A stretch of DNA of 64,000 nucleotides. It comes from Pseudopithomyces maydicus (taxonomy: Eukaryota; Ascomycota; Dothideomycetes; Pleosporales; Didymosphaeriaceae). The DNA lies in contig JANTUC010000002.1 in assembly GCA_026873275.1 (NCBI GenBank), positions 3,224,001-3,288,000 on the forward strand, given 5' to 3'. Of the stretch, positions 11,495 to 22,421 are shown piece after piece (within the stretch, counting starts at the first letter, position 1; each line of letters starts with the position of its first letter). The notes under the pieces are model-generated. The model searched no databases, was not told where the DNA came from, and saw only the letters and a list, made by a program, of their open reading frames with translations. The translations under genes and the position numbers were made by a program.

Positions 11495-12276
11495 ATTTAC
11501 AACGTTGTGAGGAATGACCCAGCTGCCAGAGTCCCCACTCTTTTACTTATAAAGCCTAATAGTGTAGCTGTGAAGGCTGCCCAGTCTCCAGTGGGACTCA
11601 AACGAACAAAAGACTGGGAAAAGGTCTTGGCGTACGCCCACGGCGCAGAATTTGCTCAAATTCAGAGACGCTATGGCTGTATTGCAAGGTTTGTGGTGGA
11701 AGGAATTGATTCAATGAGCAAGTTATTACTCAGCACTCATTGCGTTACAAAATCACGTGAGACATTCCCAATGGATCTTAGATCTATGAGTTTGTATACG
11801 AATACATGGTTGTTGCGCGCGATAAACAGTTTCAGAATCATTAAGAGAAAATTCATCTTGTTAAATCACTATGTCTGATAAATGCATGGTTTCATGGAAG
11901 TCTCCAAGCACGCATGCGTAATGTAGTACAATTTACTATAGTAATATCACAAATCTCCGCTATCTTATTACATCCTTCTTTCCGCCATAGACCTGAAACG
12001 TCAATACTACAAGCAGCACTGATTTGGTGTGCATGAATTCCCAATCATTCTCAAATGCCACCTATATCTATCAATTTTGCATGCGTAGAGAGTGAGCAAT
12101 AAAATAATAGATGATAGTAGCTACGATGTTTTCGACCAAATTACTCGATAATAAAGAAGCATGGGAATGATTATTGCGCCATCGTGACTCTAATATGATC
12201 TTACGGGAAAGACGTCATTACCAATAAAAAGTTAGGAACCAAAAGCAATATGGATTATAACTCACCCTAAGCATTC
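11495..12276. other. Intergenic between ferric reductases 1 and 2
   Basis: Promoter side of ferric reductase 1 and 3' side of ferric reductase 2; AT-rich. No ORF supported. A GATA-type element is listed separately. Confidence 0.5.
11873..11881 (+). promoter_or_regulatory. Candidate iron-responsive GATA site
   Basis: GTCTGATAA about 380 bp upstream of the ferric reductase 1 start matches 8 of 9 bases of the ATCWGATAA element bound by SreA/Sre-type iron GATA repressors in ascomycetes. Single copy, so the match could be chance. Confidence 0.25.
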
Positions 12277-14446
12277 TTACCAACTATAAGCCTCAATCTC
12301 AAGCTCAAACTCTGTTTTGCTATTCTTGGCGGCGCGGATGACTGCAGCGCGGGCTTCGTCACACATGCTCGCCGGGCCACAAGCAACTATGCCGACCCGT
12401 TCCCACCTGGAGGCAGTTTCCTCTGCCATAAGAGCCTCAATATCCAGTCTCTGTCCAATGCGAATGTCTTTATCTGTGATTCCGTGGAGTGACGGCTCTA
12501 TGTCATTGTATAGGCATTGCGCGGATTCCTTTAGACTCCATGCTAGCTTCACATTCCAGTGATTGTGTGCAAATGGAAGAAGACCCGTGATACCGATACC
12601 ACCGCAAATCAGTAATACTCTGTCGCATCGTAAAATTGCCGTACTAGAATTGTTCATATACGGGCCCTCTACAAAGGTGAGTAGACTGCTGTCCGTTTCG
12701 AGGTATCTGGTCATGCCAGTTTCTTTTCGGATATAGAGCGTCAACCCGGCTCCTGAGTGTTGTTGCAAGGTATTGGAAGTCGGTGAACCGAAACCAGTGG
12801 GCTTCGAAGCTACTTTTTCAGTATCATGCATGTGTGGTCCGTGCTGGGAGAATGACATGCTATCTACGTGGTTGAAGTGCCGCGAGTCACCGAGCAGGTG
12901 TGTTGGAAGCACGGAAAAAGGATGGTTCTCCCAGAAACGCATAGGACGGATCGTTGGAAAGTAAACGTAGACGTGCTTCCCCGGATCAGCACCCCAACGA
13001 ACGTTGGGGATGTCAACCCGAAGATACTGCTCGCCCAGATCGGTGACTTTGGCGCGGCGCGGGCCTATTCCAATCAGGCGCGCAATTCTTCCTATCCTAT
13101 CCAGAAACCACACCGCGGAGGCGGCGCACAGAAAGTAGAAGACACCTCCGAGAAACTTATAGAGTGTGTAGGCATGGTACCAGCAACCAACGATTAGAAT
13201 CATGGATAGAAAGATGTGTATCAGCAACCATGCCTCATAGGACGACCTGCGGAACGGGAGACCACTAAAAAAAGCGAGGATAACCGTCACTACCGTTGCA
13301 ACTATCCCCCACTTCCAATATTCCATGCTAGCATCCATAGAAAATCTTCCGTTCTTCTTGTACAGTATTAGGGCCAGAATCGAGTGGAGTATCGCCAGCA
13401 AGGCATAGATCCGGGCAACCCATCGGTGGAGAACGAGGTATGTTGAGTGAGACCAATTAGTTAACCACTGCAGGATATTATTGCGCGATGCAAAGAGAAA
13501 AATCAGCGGAGTGATGATGTATGCAATTTCCCCGTGCGATACATGGCATAGGCAAAGATTTCGTAGTACAAGTCCAAATACCATGCGCTTGGCTGGAAAG
13601 CCTTGTAATTGACACAACACAGGATAACGGTGATGCTGAAAACAACAAATACATAGAGAGCTTGGCCCAAGGTTGGTGCATTCCCGAGAAGGAATGGTAG
13701 TGGCCGGACGGAATAGCTCCCAACGGTGCTCGGCCAGAGGACGTATGGCTTGGATTTTCGAATCAGTTTTCCGACGACGGGAAGGAGTTGGGCCCAAGTC
13801 AGTAGAATGGGAAGTGCGATTCCAATGCAAAGAATAATAACTCTAGAGATTGATTTGGTCAGCGCTGGCAATTGAACACGGTGAGTGTGGACAATACTTG
13901 CCCCGCAAGGTTCTCGAAAGACGTTTCGCGTTGGACGCCGTATAACACATTAAATTGCGATTTATATGTCAAGGGATTGACCAGCGAGGTTTCATTCAAC
14001 TCAGTGGCGTTGGCAGCCAATTTTACAATAGGTGGAGATGATACTTGGGAAAGGGCTTGAGCGAAAGACCATTTGGCCGGAACAGATCGTACACCAGCAT
14101 CAGTCTGCCCAGTAGCCTGTTGTTCCCAGAATAATTCAAGCTTTGAGTCGGTAAATCCTAGACCTTCGCAGTGGGTGCGCATGCAATAAGCTAAGCTCTT
14201 AAGATATTCGTCGTTTTCCGCCCAGCAATCCGAGGAGGTGGTGAAAGCGACCATGCCAAGCATGTCGCCCCCGGTAGAACAAGACAGAGTGAGAGTGTAC
14301 AACGAACGTACGCAGGCCATTGCGCATACGGGATCATATGTCTTGGTCGGAAGACCCGTGAGGCCATTTTGGGCCCCCACCGTGGCTGCCAGCAGCAGGC
14401 ACGTGACAGGAAAACGAGCCAACCTCTGGCGCGGCGAAAGCTTCAT
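12277..14446 (-). CDS. Ferric reductase 2 (GC-AG intron, one apparent -1 break)
   Basis: Second full-length ferric reductase, tandem with the first. Exon 1 (13902-14446) encodes a signal peptide and Cys-rich ectodomain (CAMACVRSLYTLTLSC, LAYCMRTHCEG). No GT donor gives a frame, but GCAAGT at 13901 spliced to CTCTAG at 13843 (59 nt, CTGAC branch) does. It has the same position and phase 2 as the intron of ferric reductase 1. Exon 2 is 12277-13842, with WSHSTYLVLHRWVAR (heme), ENHPFSVLPTH (FAD), GGIGITGLLPF (NAD(P)H) and a C-terminal CGPASMCDEAR...FELEIEAYSW. The frame breaks at the C4 run (plus strand 13530-13533) just before the EIAYIITP segment. One added base gives 703 residues and restores alignment with ferric reductase 1. 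Role: reductive iron or copper uptake. Confidence 0.82.
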
Positions 14447-14688
14447 AATGACGATGACGGGTGCAAAGAAGGCATGAAAAGGACAGGATGAGATTTATTC
14501 GAAGAAGTAGGTGTCTCCTGGTGATCCCTACGTACGTATGCATAGATCTGGTTGTGAGCATATTTGAGCGCATTATGTACATGTACCAAAGTACCTACAA
14601 CCACCCCGCAAGAGTTTCAACATATGGATATTTCTCCACCTTCTATCGCTTAGTTGGAAATGTACGTTCGCTAATTGAGTCGTCGCTG
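14447..14688. promoter_or_regulatory. Shared divergent promoter region of ferric reductases 2 and 3
   Basis: A 242-bp region between the opposed start codons of ferric reductase 2 (minus) and the truncated copy 3 (plus). It would serve both if both are transcribed. I found no clear GATAA element in it. Confidence 0.4.
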
Positions 14689-15776
14689 ATGGGTCGGATA
14701 TTGTGCCCTCTGGCTATTCTCTTGCTGTCTGCAGCGGCGGCGGCCCACTCATCCCACGCCCACACCCCAACATCGCCACTACAAGGTCTCGTGGGCTATG
14801 GCATTTCCATGTTTGAACCGTCTTGTGCCTTTTCTTGTCAAAGAATCTTGCAGAAGAGCAAACTCAGCTGTTCTACGCCACCCGCAGCCGACCGCTGGCA
14901 TGGCGGTAGCGGTCTGGGCTTCGACACGCCCGACGAATGTTATGCATCCGATAACGCCTATCTTACCTCGCTGGCTTCATGCCTCCACCAGCACTGTGAG
15001 GAGCCATCATGGATTCTATCGCGCTTTTGGGTAACCGAGATCCCCGGGCGTCCGACCTACGAGTACGAGGAAGCCTTAAAGCTCAGCAATATCGGTTCTC
15101 TCAAAGACTTGGTGCCCGGAGAAGCGCTACATGAGCCGCATACCATTGGTCGGGCTGATTGGGCTACCACATTCACATCAATGCATGACTTTCCTCACAA
15201 CGAAGCTAACGGCTCCAAGTATGCGCTGCTATTGTTTTTCAGCATTGTTATGCTGCCTTTGCTTCTCACTACTTTACCTTGGTTTCTGTTTGGCCTTTCG
15301 ACTCGCTTAAAGAGATGGTGTCTCGTTCACGTTATCTACCCCCGCTCATTCGCCGGCCCTGGCCTATCCTCAAGCGCTTGCTGGGTGAAGATACCATTCC
15401 CACACGGGGCCAGGCGCTTCTCGGTATCATCTTCACTTTCCACAATCTTTTGTTCTGTGTGCTGGGCCGCAGCGTTCGTTGGCCCAATATTTATTATGAT
15501 ACGGCGCCCTCTGCTTTTATAGAGATTCTCGCCAACCGCAACGGCCACCTTTCTTTTGCTAACCTTGCGGAATTGATGTTGTATGGAACACGCAACACCC
15601 CTCTCATCTCAATCACGGGATGTTCATATACCACGTATCTTTTGCTTCATAAGTCGATCGCTTACGCTTGCATTGGACATGCCCTGGCCCATTCCCTCAT
15701 CTACCTCATTCTTCATCTTCACGTGCTATCTCATGTTTTGTTTTGTGTTTGTAGAAAGCGGCAGCAGAGTAGCTGA
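14689..15776 (+). pseudogene. Ferric reductase 3, truncated copy
   Basis: N-terminal half of a third ferric reductase. It has a signal peptide (MGRILCPLAILLLSAAAAAHS) and a Cys-rich ectodomain (CAFSCQRILQKSKLSC, LASCLHQHCEEPSW), then a first membrane helix (YALLLFFSIVMLPLLL). The frame shifts by -1 near 15307-15316. It then continues with PTRGQALLGIIFTFHNLLF and the heme-region segment SYTTYLLLHKSIAYACIGHALAHSL, ending at a stop soon after. The FAD and NAD(P)H domains are absent and I find no remnant of them in the following 550 bp. The Trp of the WSHSTYLLLHRW block is replaced (GCSYTTYLLLHKS). About 362 residues with the shift repaired. Truncation independent of the frameshift supports pseudogene status, though a short expressed product cannot be excluded. 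Confidence 0.7.
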
Positions 15777-16333
15777 CTGGATGAAAACGCATAATGGATC
15801 AAAAGCTGTCAACCCCTCTTGTGGCGATTGAAAACGGGCACTATAACCATAATTAACTGCCAAAATCTGACTTATACATCTTGTAAGAGTCCATCCTCTA
15901 AATCTCAATTGCTCTATGGTAGATTCAGCCCCAATTAGTTTTCTGTAAACTCAATTAGGCAAAAAAGTGGAGCTGTCTTTGCAGCGGAGCAAATGTCCAA
16001 GGAACTATTGCGTAAAACATCCCAGCAATGCAAGAAGTTAGAGTTTGGTCCGCCGCATTGTTGAGACTTCTATGATGTATGAAGAATGGCCGCATATCCG
16101 CGCATTGCACTGCAGAAACTCGCCATCTGCCTAACGAGAGCAAAACACCGCACGCACAGAAACCATCAAGGTACCACGACCCTTCGACACTATGATCCCA
16201 CCCCCATTATTACCGATCGCCGTACCCCCATTCCAAGCAGCCGCCCCGACCTTCATCCAGTCTTTGCTCTCCACCAAGCACACCTCCCACCGTTCGTGGG
16301 CATTCCTCCCATCCCACCCCAGTCCCAAACGCC
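15777..16333. other. Intergenic, no gene seen
   Basis: Follows the truncated reductase. The proximal part is AT-rich; from about 16140 it becomes CA/CCC-rich 5' leader of the J-protein gene. No remnant of reductase FAD or NAD(P)H domains recognised. Confidence 0.5.
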
Positions 16334-17092
16334 ATGAACCTGCTCTCAAAATCCACACCCAAAACCCTCGCCCCCACATCTCACCGAAAGAGATCCTTCT
16401 CCCTCCACACTCTACATCCCGGCCCCTTCGGAAGCGGAGGTACGGGTGGTAGCGCCGGCACCACCTTGCGCCGGGGCATCTGGCCCTCGCTCCAGAATCC
16501 GACTCCTTACGAGGTCCTCGGGCTTGAATGCACCGCGCCGTACACAAAGCAGAGATTCACCGAGCTGGCAAAGCGGTACCATCCCGACAGCACCTCTCAC
16601 GATCCGAGCACCGACGCCGCCTCCAGCCTCGCTCGTTTCCACATGGTCATGGACGCCCACCACATCCTGTCAAACCCCCGGAGGCGCGAGGCTTATGACC
16701 TGTATGGTCTGGGGTGGAAACATCGACCTGCGCGCAAGATGCATGGGTTCCAGGGTACGGGCATGTATGCCAGGGCGCGTGACGACTCGTCTAGGACGGA
16801 CTGGTGGAGGGAGCATGAGAAAATTAGTAAGCGTAAAGAAGAGGTGTTCTTGAAGAATGTAACGGGTGCGGTTGCGTTGCTGGTCTTCGTTGCGCTGGCT
16901 GCATGGTTGCAGTTGATGAGGGCGGCGAAGATGCTACGCGCTGCTGCGAGGGGATACTTGCAGACACATGAATCTTTGCTGGGCGAGTTGGCTAGGTTGC
17001 GCGCTGGGGGTAATTTGACGAAGGATGATCGGATTAAGAGGTTTCTTTTGCATAGGGAGGCGCAGGCTTTGATTAGGGCGGGCATGAGGTAG
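16334..17092 (+). CDS. Mitochondrial-type J-domain protein, membrane-anchored
   Basis: Intronless 252-residue DnaJ-domain protein. The N-terminus (residues 1-45) is rich in Ser, Thr and Arg and lacks acidic residues, as in mitochondrial presequences. The J domain spans about 57-125: NPTPYEVLGLE, then helix II TELAKRY with the essential HPD at 83-85, and ILSNPRRREAYDLYG at the end. A single hydrophobic helix lies at about 176-196 (VALLVFVALAAWLQL), followed by a basic C-terminal tail. J proteins stimulate Hsp70 ATPase; this architecture suggests a membrane-tethered cochaperone of mitochondrial Hsp70 (inference). The start Met is the first in frame and is preceded by a pyrimidine/CA-rich leader. 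Not a Pam18 orthologue by length or topology. Confidence 0.85.
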   Translation: MNLLSKSTPKTLAPTSHRKRSFSLHTLHPGPFGSGGTGGSAGTTLRRGIWPSLQNPTPYEVLGLECTAPYTKQRFTELAKRYHPDSTSHDPSTDAASSLARFHMVMDAHHILSNPRRREAYDLYGLGWKHRPARKMHGFQGTGMYARARDDSSRTDWWREHEKISKRKEEVFLKNVTGAVALLVFVALAAWLQLMRAAKMLRAAARGYLQTHESLLGELARLRAGGNLTKDDRIKRFLLHREAQALIRAGMR

Positions 17093-18311
17093 GATCTGTA
17101 TCTTTACTAGATGGATATGTTATCTGTTTGGTACGTGGGTACAAGATCATGAGCTCGCGTGCTTGATCTGCGAGCTTGAAAGACGCAGATACCAAGTAAT
17201 CGACAGGTAGCATATCAATGTTCGAATTCGTGGGGATAAATTATGATTGAAATTTAATAGCTTTCGCTTGACTTGATATAGATCAGGAATGATGTAAGAG
17301 AAAGATGTGCAAGTTATGAACAAAAACTCGATGTCCGTAGATGCGAAGGGCTAGAGAGGATGGTGCATCATGATGTCTCAAGACAGCATGAGCAAGGAAA
17401 GCTTGATAGATATTAGTCACAGAACGCTGGCTTCAAGAGTTTGGTGCACTTGATCAAAAGCAGGTTATAGCCTTGCGTTTGCAGAGGTTTGTTTAGTCAG
17501 ATATGCTCTGAAAATATGATATTAGCGGGCTCTCATTACTGTTGGATTCGTTGCGTCTAGTTTGTCCTTGGTGGCTGGAGTCGGCATGACTTGTACAGGT
17601 TTTTACGACGTTAATTGAAAACCATGATATTAGCGGGCGTTTAAACTCCAATGATTTCTCCCGTAGTAATACCAGGCAGCTGGACTAAATATCTGAGACC
17701 CTGTATACTGTTAATGGCAAATGGTATGATGCCGTAGATTCCGATCTAGTTATTCCGAGAGAAGATAGTAGTCTAACTTTCAACCAGCTGTAGTACAATT
17801 ATGGTGATTATACAATATCGAGATGGAATACGCATTCCAACTTTCCTCGGAGAAAATAATATAGCAATATCGTCAAGGCCTTTTTACATCATGTCTCTGA
17901 ATGGCAGGGTTCGTTGTACAGCAGTGAGATTGCTACCTTACCACTATAGGCTTCTGAACAAACCAATCACCACCCAACAAAACCCCTCCACGCAATCCAA
18001 AAAACACCAAAATCAACCCCCCACACCAAGCCAACCTCCCCAAACCCAAAACCCACACACGCGCAATATTCCGCGCCTAGCGTCGCGGATCTCCGGACTA
18101 TTCCCACACCCCCACTAACGCAAACGGGATACCATCGGCATAGATGGCGCAAAAAGCCTCACCGCTCGCTCGCTCGCTCGCGTGCTCCCTCTTCGGACAC
18201 CGCATCGCCCTCTCCGATTTCTCTCCAGAACACCAGAACAGAAAAATATAAAAAACCCGTTGTAAAGGCGCATTCTCGCTTGCGGTGTCTCGGCGCGGAG
18301 ATAAAAAATAG

Positions 18312-18344
<33 letters not shown>

Positions 18345-18368
18345 AAGAGAGAGAGAAAGAGAGAACAT
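17093..18368. other. Intergenic; 5' flank of the MFS gene
   Basis: AT-rich 1.28 kb without a supported gene. The last 70 bases before the MFS start are a polypurine tract of GAAA and GAGAGAAA units (18305-18364) preceded by a CGCT tetranucleotide run (about 18163-18182), a likely 5' leader and core promoter. Confidence 0.5.
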
Positions 18369-20266
18369 ATGGCTGAGCCACGCCCCGAGCCGCGCGCTCT
18401 CGAAACCACGCCGCTACTGTCGCCGCCCCGCGATGCGGAACTGGAGCCGGAGCCGGAGCAGCGCTCGGGAGCGAAATCGCGGGGGGTGTTTCATGCGCTG
18501 TTTACGGCGTTTGTGGTATGTATGCGGGACCGATGTTTTGGGGGATAGGTTACATGGCGGTATGTAACTAACTGGGCTGTAGACATCTTTGTCGTTCGGC
18601 GTTACGCAAGTTCCGTAAGTGAGCGGGATCGTTCCATCCCTGCATGCCATATGCACATGTACATACATACATGCATGTATGTATGTACACATGTACGTAT
18701 ACACATCTAATCTCCCCCCAGCATCCTCTACATCTTCCGGATCATGGCCTGCGACGCGTACTACACCTCGCACTCTGCCCCCACGCCGGCAGAAGACCGC
18801 TGCGCGATCCACGAGGTGGAGTCCCGGACCGCGCGCGAGGTCGCCATCATCGGCATGTCGACGACGCTTTTCGGCGTCGCCAATCTGCTCGTTGCAGCGT
18901 GGTGCATCAAGCGGCTCGGCGTGAAGCGCGCACTGCTCATCCAGATCTTCTGGCCGGCCGTCAGGCTCGCGGTTCAGAACTGGGGCGCCATGACGGGCGG
19001 GAGCAAGGGCATCCTCATCATGCAGGCGAGCCAGGTCATCACCGTGGTGGGGGGTCCGAACGGCTACGTGCTTGCGCTCAACTCGTTCATCACGGGTGTG
19101 GTGAGTGCGGAGGAGAGGACGGGGGCGCTGGGGCAGATACAGGGGTGCATGATGATGGGGGCTGCGGTGGGGTTCCTGGTGGGCGGGCTGGTGGGGGATG
19201 TGTTTGGGATCCTGGCGCCGTTTCGAATGACGTTGTTGTTGTTTCTGCTGTGCTGCGCGTACGTGGCTTTGGCCCTGCCGTCGATGCCGAGGGAGCGGGA
19301 GACATCCGCTGCGAAACAGACAGCGGTTGGATTCAAGCGGTTCCTAGGACCGCTGCGGATCTTCACGCCGCAGAAGTGGACGCTGCGCGATGGTCAGATG
19401 AGCAGGCAGTACGGCGCGCTGATGCTGGGGATCGGGGTTTTCCTGGCTATATTGGCTACGGGGTATCTCAATACGCTGCTGCAGATGTATGCCACCACAG
19501 CATTCGGTTTCGGGACTTCCGCAAACGGGTACCTGATCTTCATGTACTCCTCCCTCCGAGGTCTTTATCTCTCCCTTGGATTCCCGCGGGTGATTAACCT
19601 TGGACGACGGTGGCTCCAACCTAGGAACAACGAGACTACGAAGATCGAGACGGTCGCCGAGGCTACGGGAACCTCGTCGAATGAGATCGAAATCGCGGAT
19701 CCCATGGATGCAGAGACCGAGCCGCTCAACCCACCTCAGCGAGAGAACGAACAGGAAACGTTTGCCTTCGACCTCCTATATGCACGATGCAGCTTGCTGG
19801 TCGATGGCATACTGACTGGACTCTGTGTGTTCGTCTCGGAAGGGTGGCAGATGTACATCGTGGCCATCCTTCTTCCCCTTGCGGCAGGGACAGGCTCGGC
19901 ATCGAAGGGTAGCATATTGCAGATGATTCCCAGCAACGAGCGTGTAGATGCACTGAGCGGGATTACACTCGTTGAGAACGTAGCGAGGTTATCCACCAGT
20001 AAGTCGTGACGGAAGAACCATTTAATATGCCACTGAAAGTCTAACATCACGCAGTATCCGTCTTCGGCTTCGTCTTCGCCGCCCTCGCCGAAGTCGGAAA
20101 AACCCACCTGGTATTCCTCTGCAACGCCGCCGTTGCCCTCGTCGGCTTCATCGCGTGCGTGTCTCCATCTCCTCACAGCAAACCTCAATCTCACCACCAC
20201 TAACAAAACGGCAGGTTACTCTTCTCCCACTTCCCACCGGACGGCGCGCGCAGGATCGGAGACTAA
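18369..20266 (+). CDS. MFS transporter, five exons
   Basis: Major facilitator superfamily membrane transporter of 535 residues. Exons: 18369-18515, 18583-18614, 18722-19998, 20055-20154, 20215-20266, all GT-AG and phase-consistent. The N-terminus is acidic/Pro-rich and cytosolic (MAEPRPEPRALETTPLLSPP). The body holds helices with AREVAIIGMSTTLFGVANLL and VITVVGGPNGYVLALNSF. The inter-domain motif GALGQIQGCMMMGAAVGFLVGGLVGD is a typical MFS antiporter signature region. A central loop with LNPPQRENE precedes the second six-helix half. The last exon completes a short tail (FSHFPPDGARRIGD). The opening with a proline dileucine-like TTPLLSP is common in vacuolar or polyspecific MFS proteins; substrate unknown. 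Intron 2 carries a 32-bp perfect palindrome. Confidence 0.88.
18658..18689. repeat. 32-bp perfect palindrome in MFS intron 2
   Basis: The half-site tgtacatacatacatg is followed directly by its exact reverse complement, with no spacer. It lies inside the intron between donor 18615 and acceptor 18721, so the nascent transcript could form a hairpin. Probably formed by inversion or slippage of the ACAT repeats common in this genome. Confidence 0.85.
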
Positions 20267-22421
20267 CCTCTAACCATTTTTCGCCCTTTAGGAGCACGAT
20301 ACACCGCCTTATAAGGGCAATAGCTGATGTTAGGTACACAGACAGCGAATTACCGTCGCTCAATTCTGCTACTTCCCAATCCGTGTGTGCATCCCGCCTT
20401 ACGCCCCGCTCGGCACGCTCACCCGTGAAACTTACCTTACATACCTTACCACTTGGCAACATTCCCAAACGCATCTATCCACGTCTCACCGCTTTGCCCT
20501 GCTCTGCTTTGCTCCGGCTGTGCAACCAGTCCTCACATCCCGCAAGCCTCCCCCATCTTCGTCCAACGTTTTACGCCCAACCAGCCACGTCGATCCCAAT
20601 GTGCAAGGTCCACATCGCACGGCACACGTGTGTGTAACGGCGCGGCTCAGCACATCCCCACCCACATACCTAGGCTATACATACAGCGCCCAAATACGTG
20701 TGTGTAGGTACTTATTCCCGAACCCATAACCCACGCCTCCCATGCGGCGGCGCCACGCCTCGCCGCCACGCCTCACCGCGCCATATGTATCTCCGCCCTG
20801 ATGTCGCTGTTTTAGTTGGTCTAGCCACATACGATCTCTCTCTACGTACGTACATGCATACATACATACATACATAAAATATGTACATGACATATATACG
20901 TACCGCGCCGCACGGTCGGATTTCCTTCCCTCTTCCTTCCCTGGCTCGCCACCTTTTTAGATCCATATATACATAGATGTAGATGCATCCACAGATGGAT
21001 CCACAGATCCCTCTCTACATCCCTCTCTACATCTACATCCCTCTCTACATCCCTCTCTACATCCCTCTCTACATCCCTCTCTACATCCCTCTCTACATCC
21101 CTCTCTACATCCCTCTCTACATCCGTACCATCTCCCACGAACCCCCGCACATTCAGCCAATTCGGTACGCCCATCCCATCCCCTCCCCTCCCCGGCGCCA
21201 TCTCACCGACCGACCCACCGCCCATAGTTCCTTACTTCCTTACTTACTTACTTACTTACTTCCTTACTTCCTTACTTACTTATATGTATGTATACATGTG
21301 TCAGCCTCACCCACCCCAATCCAGCCTAGCCGCTCCCCAACTAACCCATCCTAACCCACCCTGCACTAGTGCAACCCATCCCACACTAGCGCACCCTCCC
21401 ACCACTTACCTCCAGTAGACTAGTGTAGTGTAGTGCAGTGCACTGTATGTATCCCGAAGGCAAGATCCCTGCTCAGCCCCAGCTTGCTCGCTCGGGGATC
21501 CTGCATACGTATGTGATGTGATGTGGGTCGGAGATGAGGAGGGATTGTTGGCTGGTGGAAATTGAAAGGAAAGGTAAGATGGATGGATGGGTGTATTTTG
21601 AGAGCATGATGTGGGGCGGGGATGCGCGCCGGCTTATGTATGTAGGGAGGGAGGGAGGGATAGGGCGTGTGGTCGCGTGCGTGGTTGCTGGGTTGGGGTG
21701 GGTGGGTGATGGGATGGGATGTGGTGGTGATGCGAATAATTGTGTGTATGGTGTTTGTTGGGGTGGTGTAGCGTAGCGTCGTGTAGCGTCGTCAGGGTTG
21801 TGTGCGCCGCTCGACGTGGTATATATCCTGACTGTGCATGAGCGTACACACATCGCGTGGATCGCCAATGCGATCGCGATTCGAAAGGGCGCCAGCCATC
21901 GTAGTGCTTGTCAGTCAGTCAACACATGCGCATCACATCCACGATGGCAGAAGATAGAATTTCAGAGGTATGTATGTATAGACAATAGTTTAGAAGAGCT
22001 ATATACGCAATGCAACCGAGAAGCCTGTAGATACAAGTAGGAAATTTTGCCATGCCGTGATATAAGATGGAGGTAGCCATGACGGCTGAGAAAAATCTAA
22101 GTAGAGGGAATTTTGTAGGAGGAACGCTCAGAATGCAGGCTGGAAATGCAACGACGAGCCTCCGCTAAACAGAACCAAACCAACCCAACCCAAACACCGG
22201 TGCAACGCACATATGCAGTCGTAAGAGGTGAAGAAATAGAAATATAAATAGAAAAAGAAAAAGAAAAAAATATAGGAACTAGCCAAGTAGGTAGTAGGGG
22301 TATAGACAGAAGAGGAGGAGGTATGTAAAAGCGCTCAAAAGATATACAAAGAAGCAAAGTATACACAAGCATGTCGAAAGAAGAAGAAGAAGAAGACGAA
22401 CAAGGCAAGCAGCACGCCGCT
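20267..22421. other. Gene-free, repeat-rich intergenic region
   Basis: 2.15 kb between the MFS and transcription-factor genes. Contains ACAT runs (about 20855-20880), the 12-bp minisatellite, TTACTTCC/TTACTTAC tetranucleotide runs (about 21230-21285) and TGGGTGGG-type stretches. Small ORFs are repeat translations; no gene supported. Confidence 0.6.
21009..21122. repeat. 12-bp minisatellite, nine copies
   Basis: The unit ccctctctacat is repeated nine times without mismatch, with one 6-bp partial unit (ctacat, 21033-21038) between copies two and three. Perfect homogeneity suggests recent expansion. Confidence 0.9.

Noticed and set aside
20842..21354. Overlapping repeat ORFs (EGCREGCREG, IPLYIPLYI)
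   Set aside because: Frames through the 12-bp minisatellite, periodic in all frames; not a gene.
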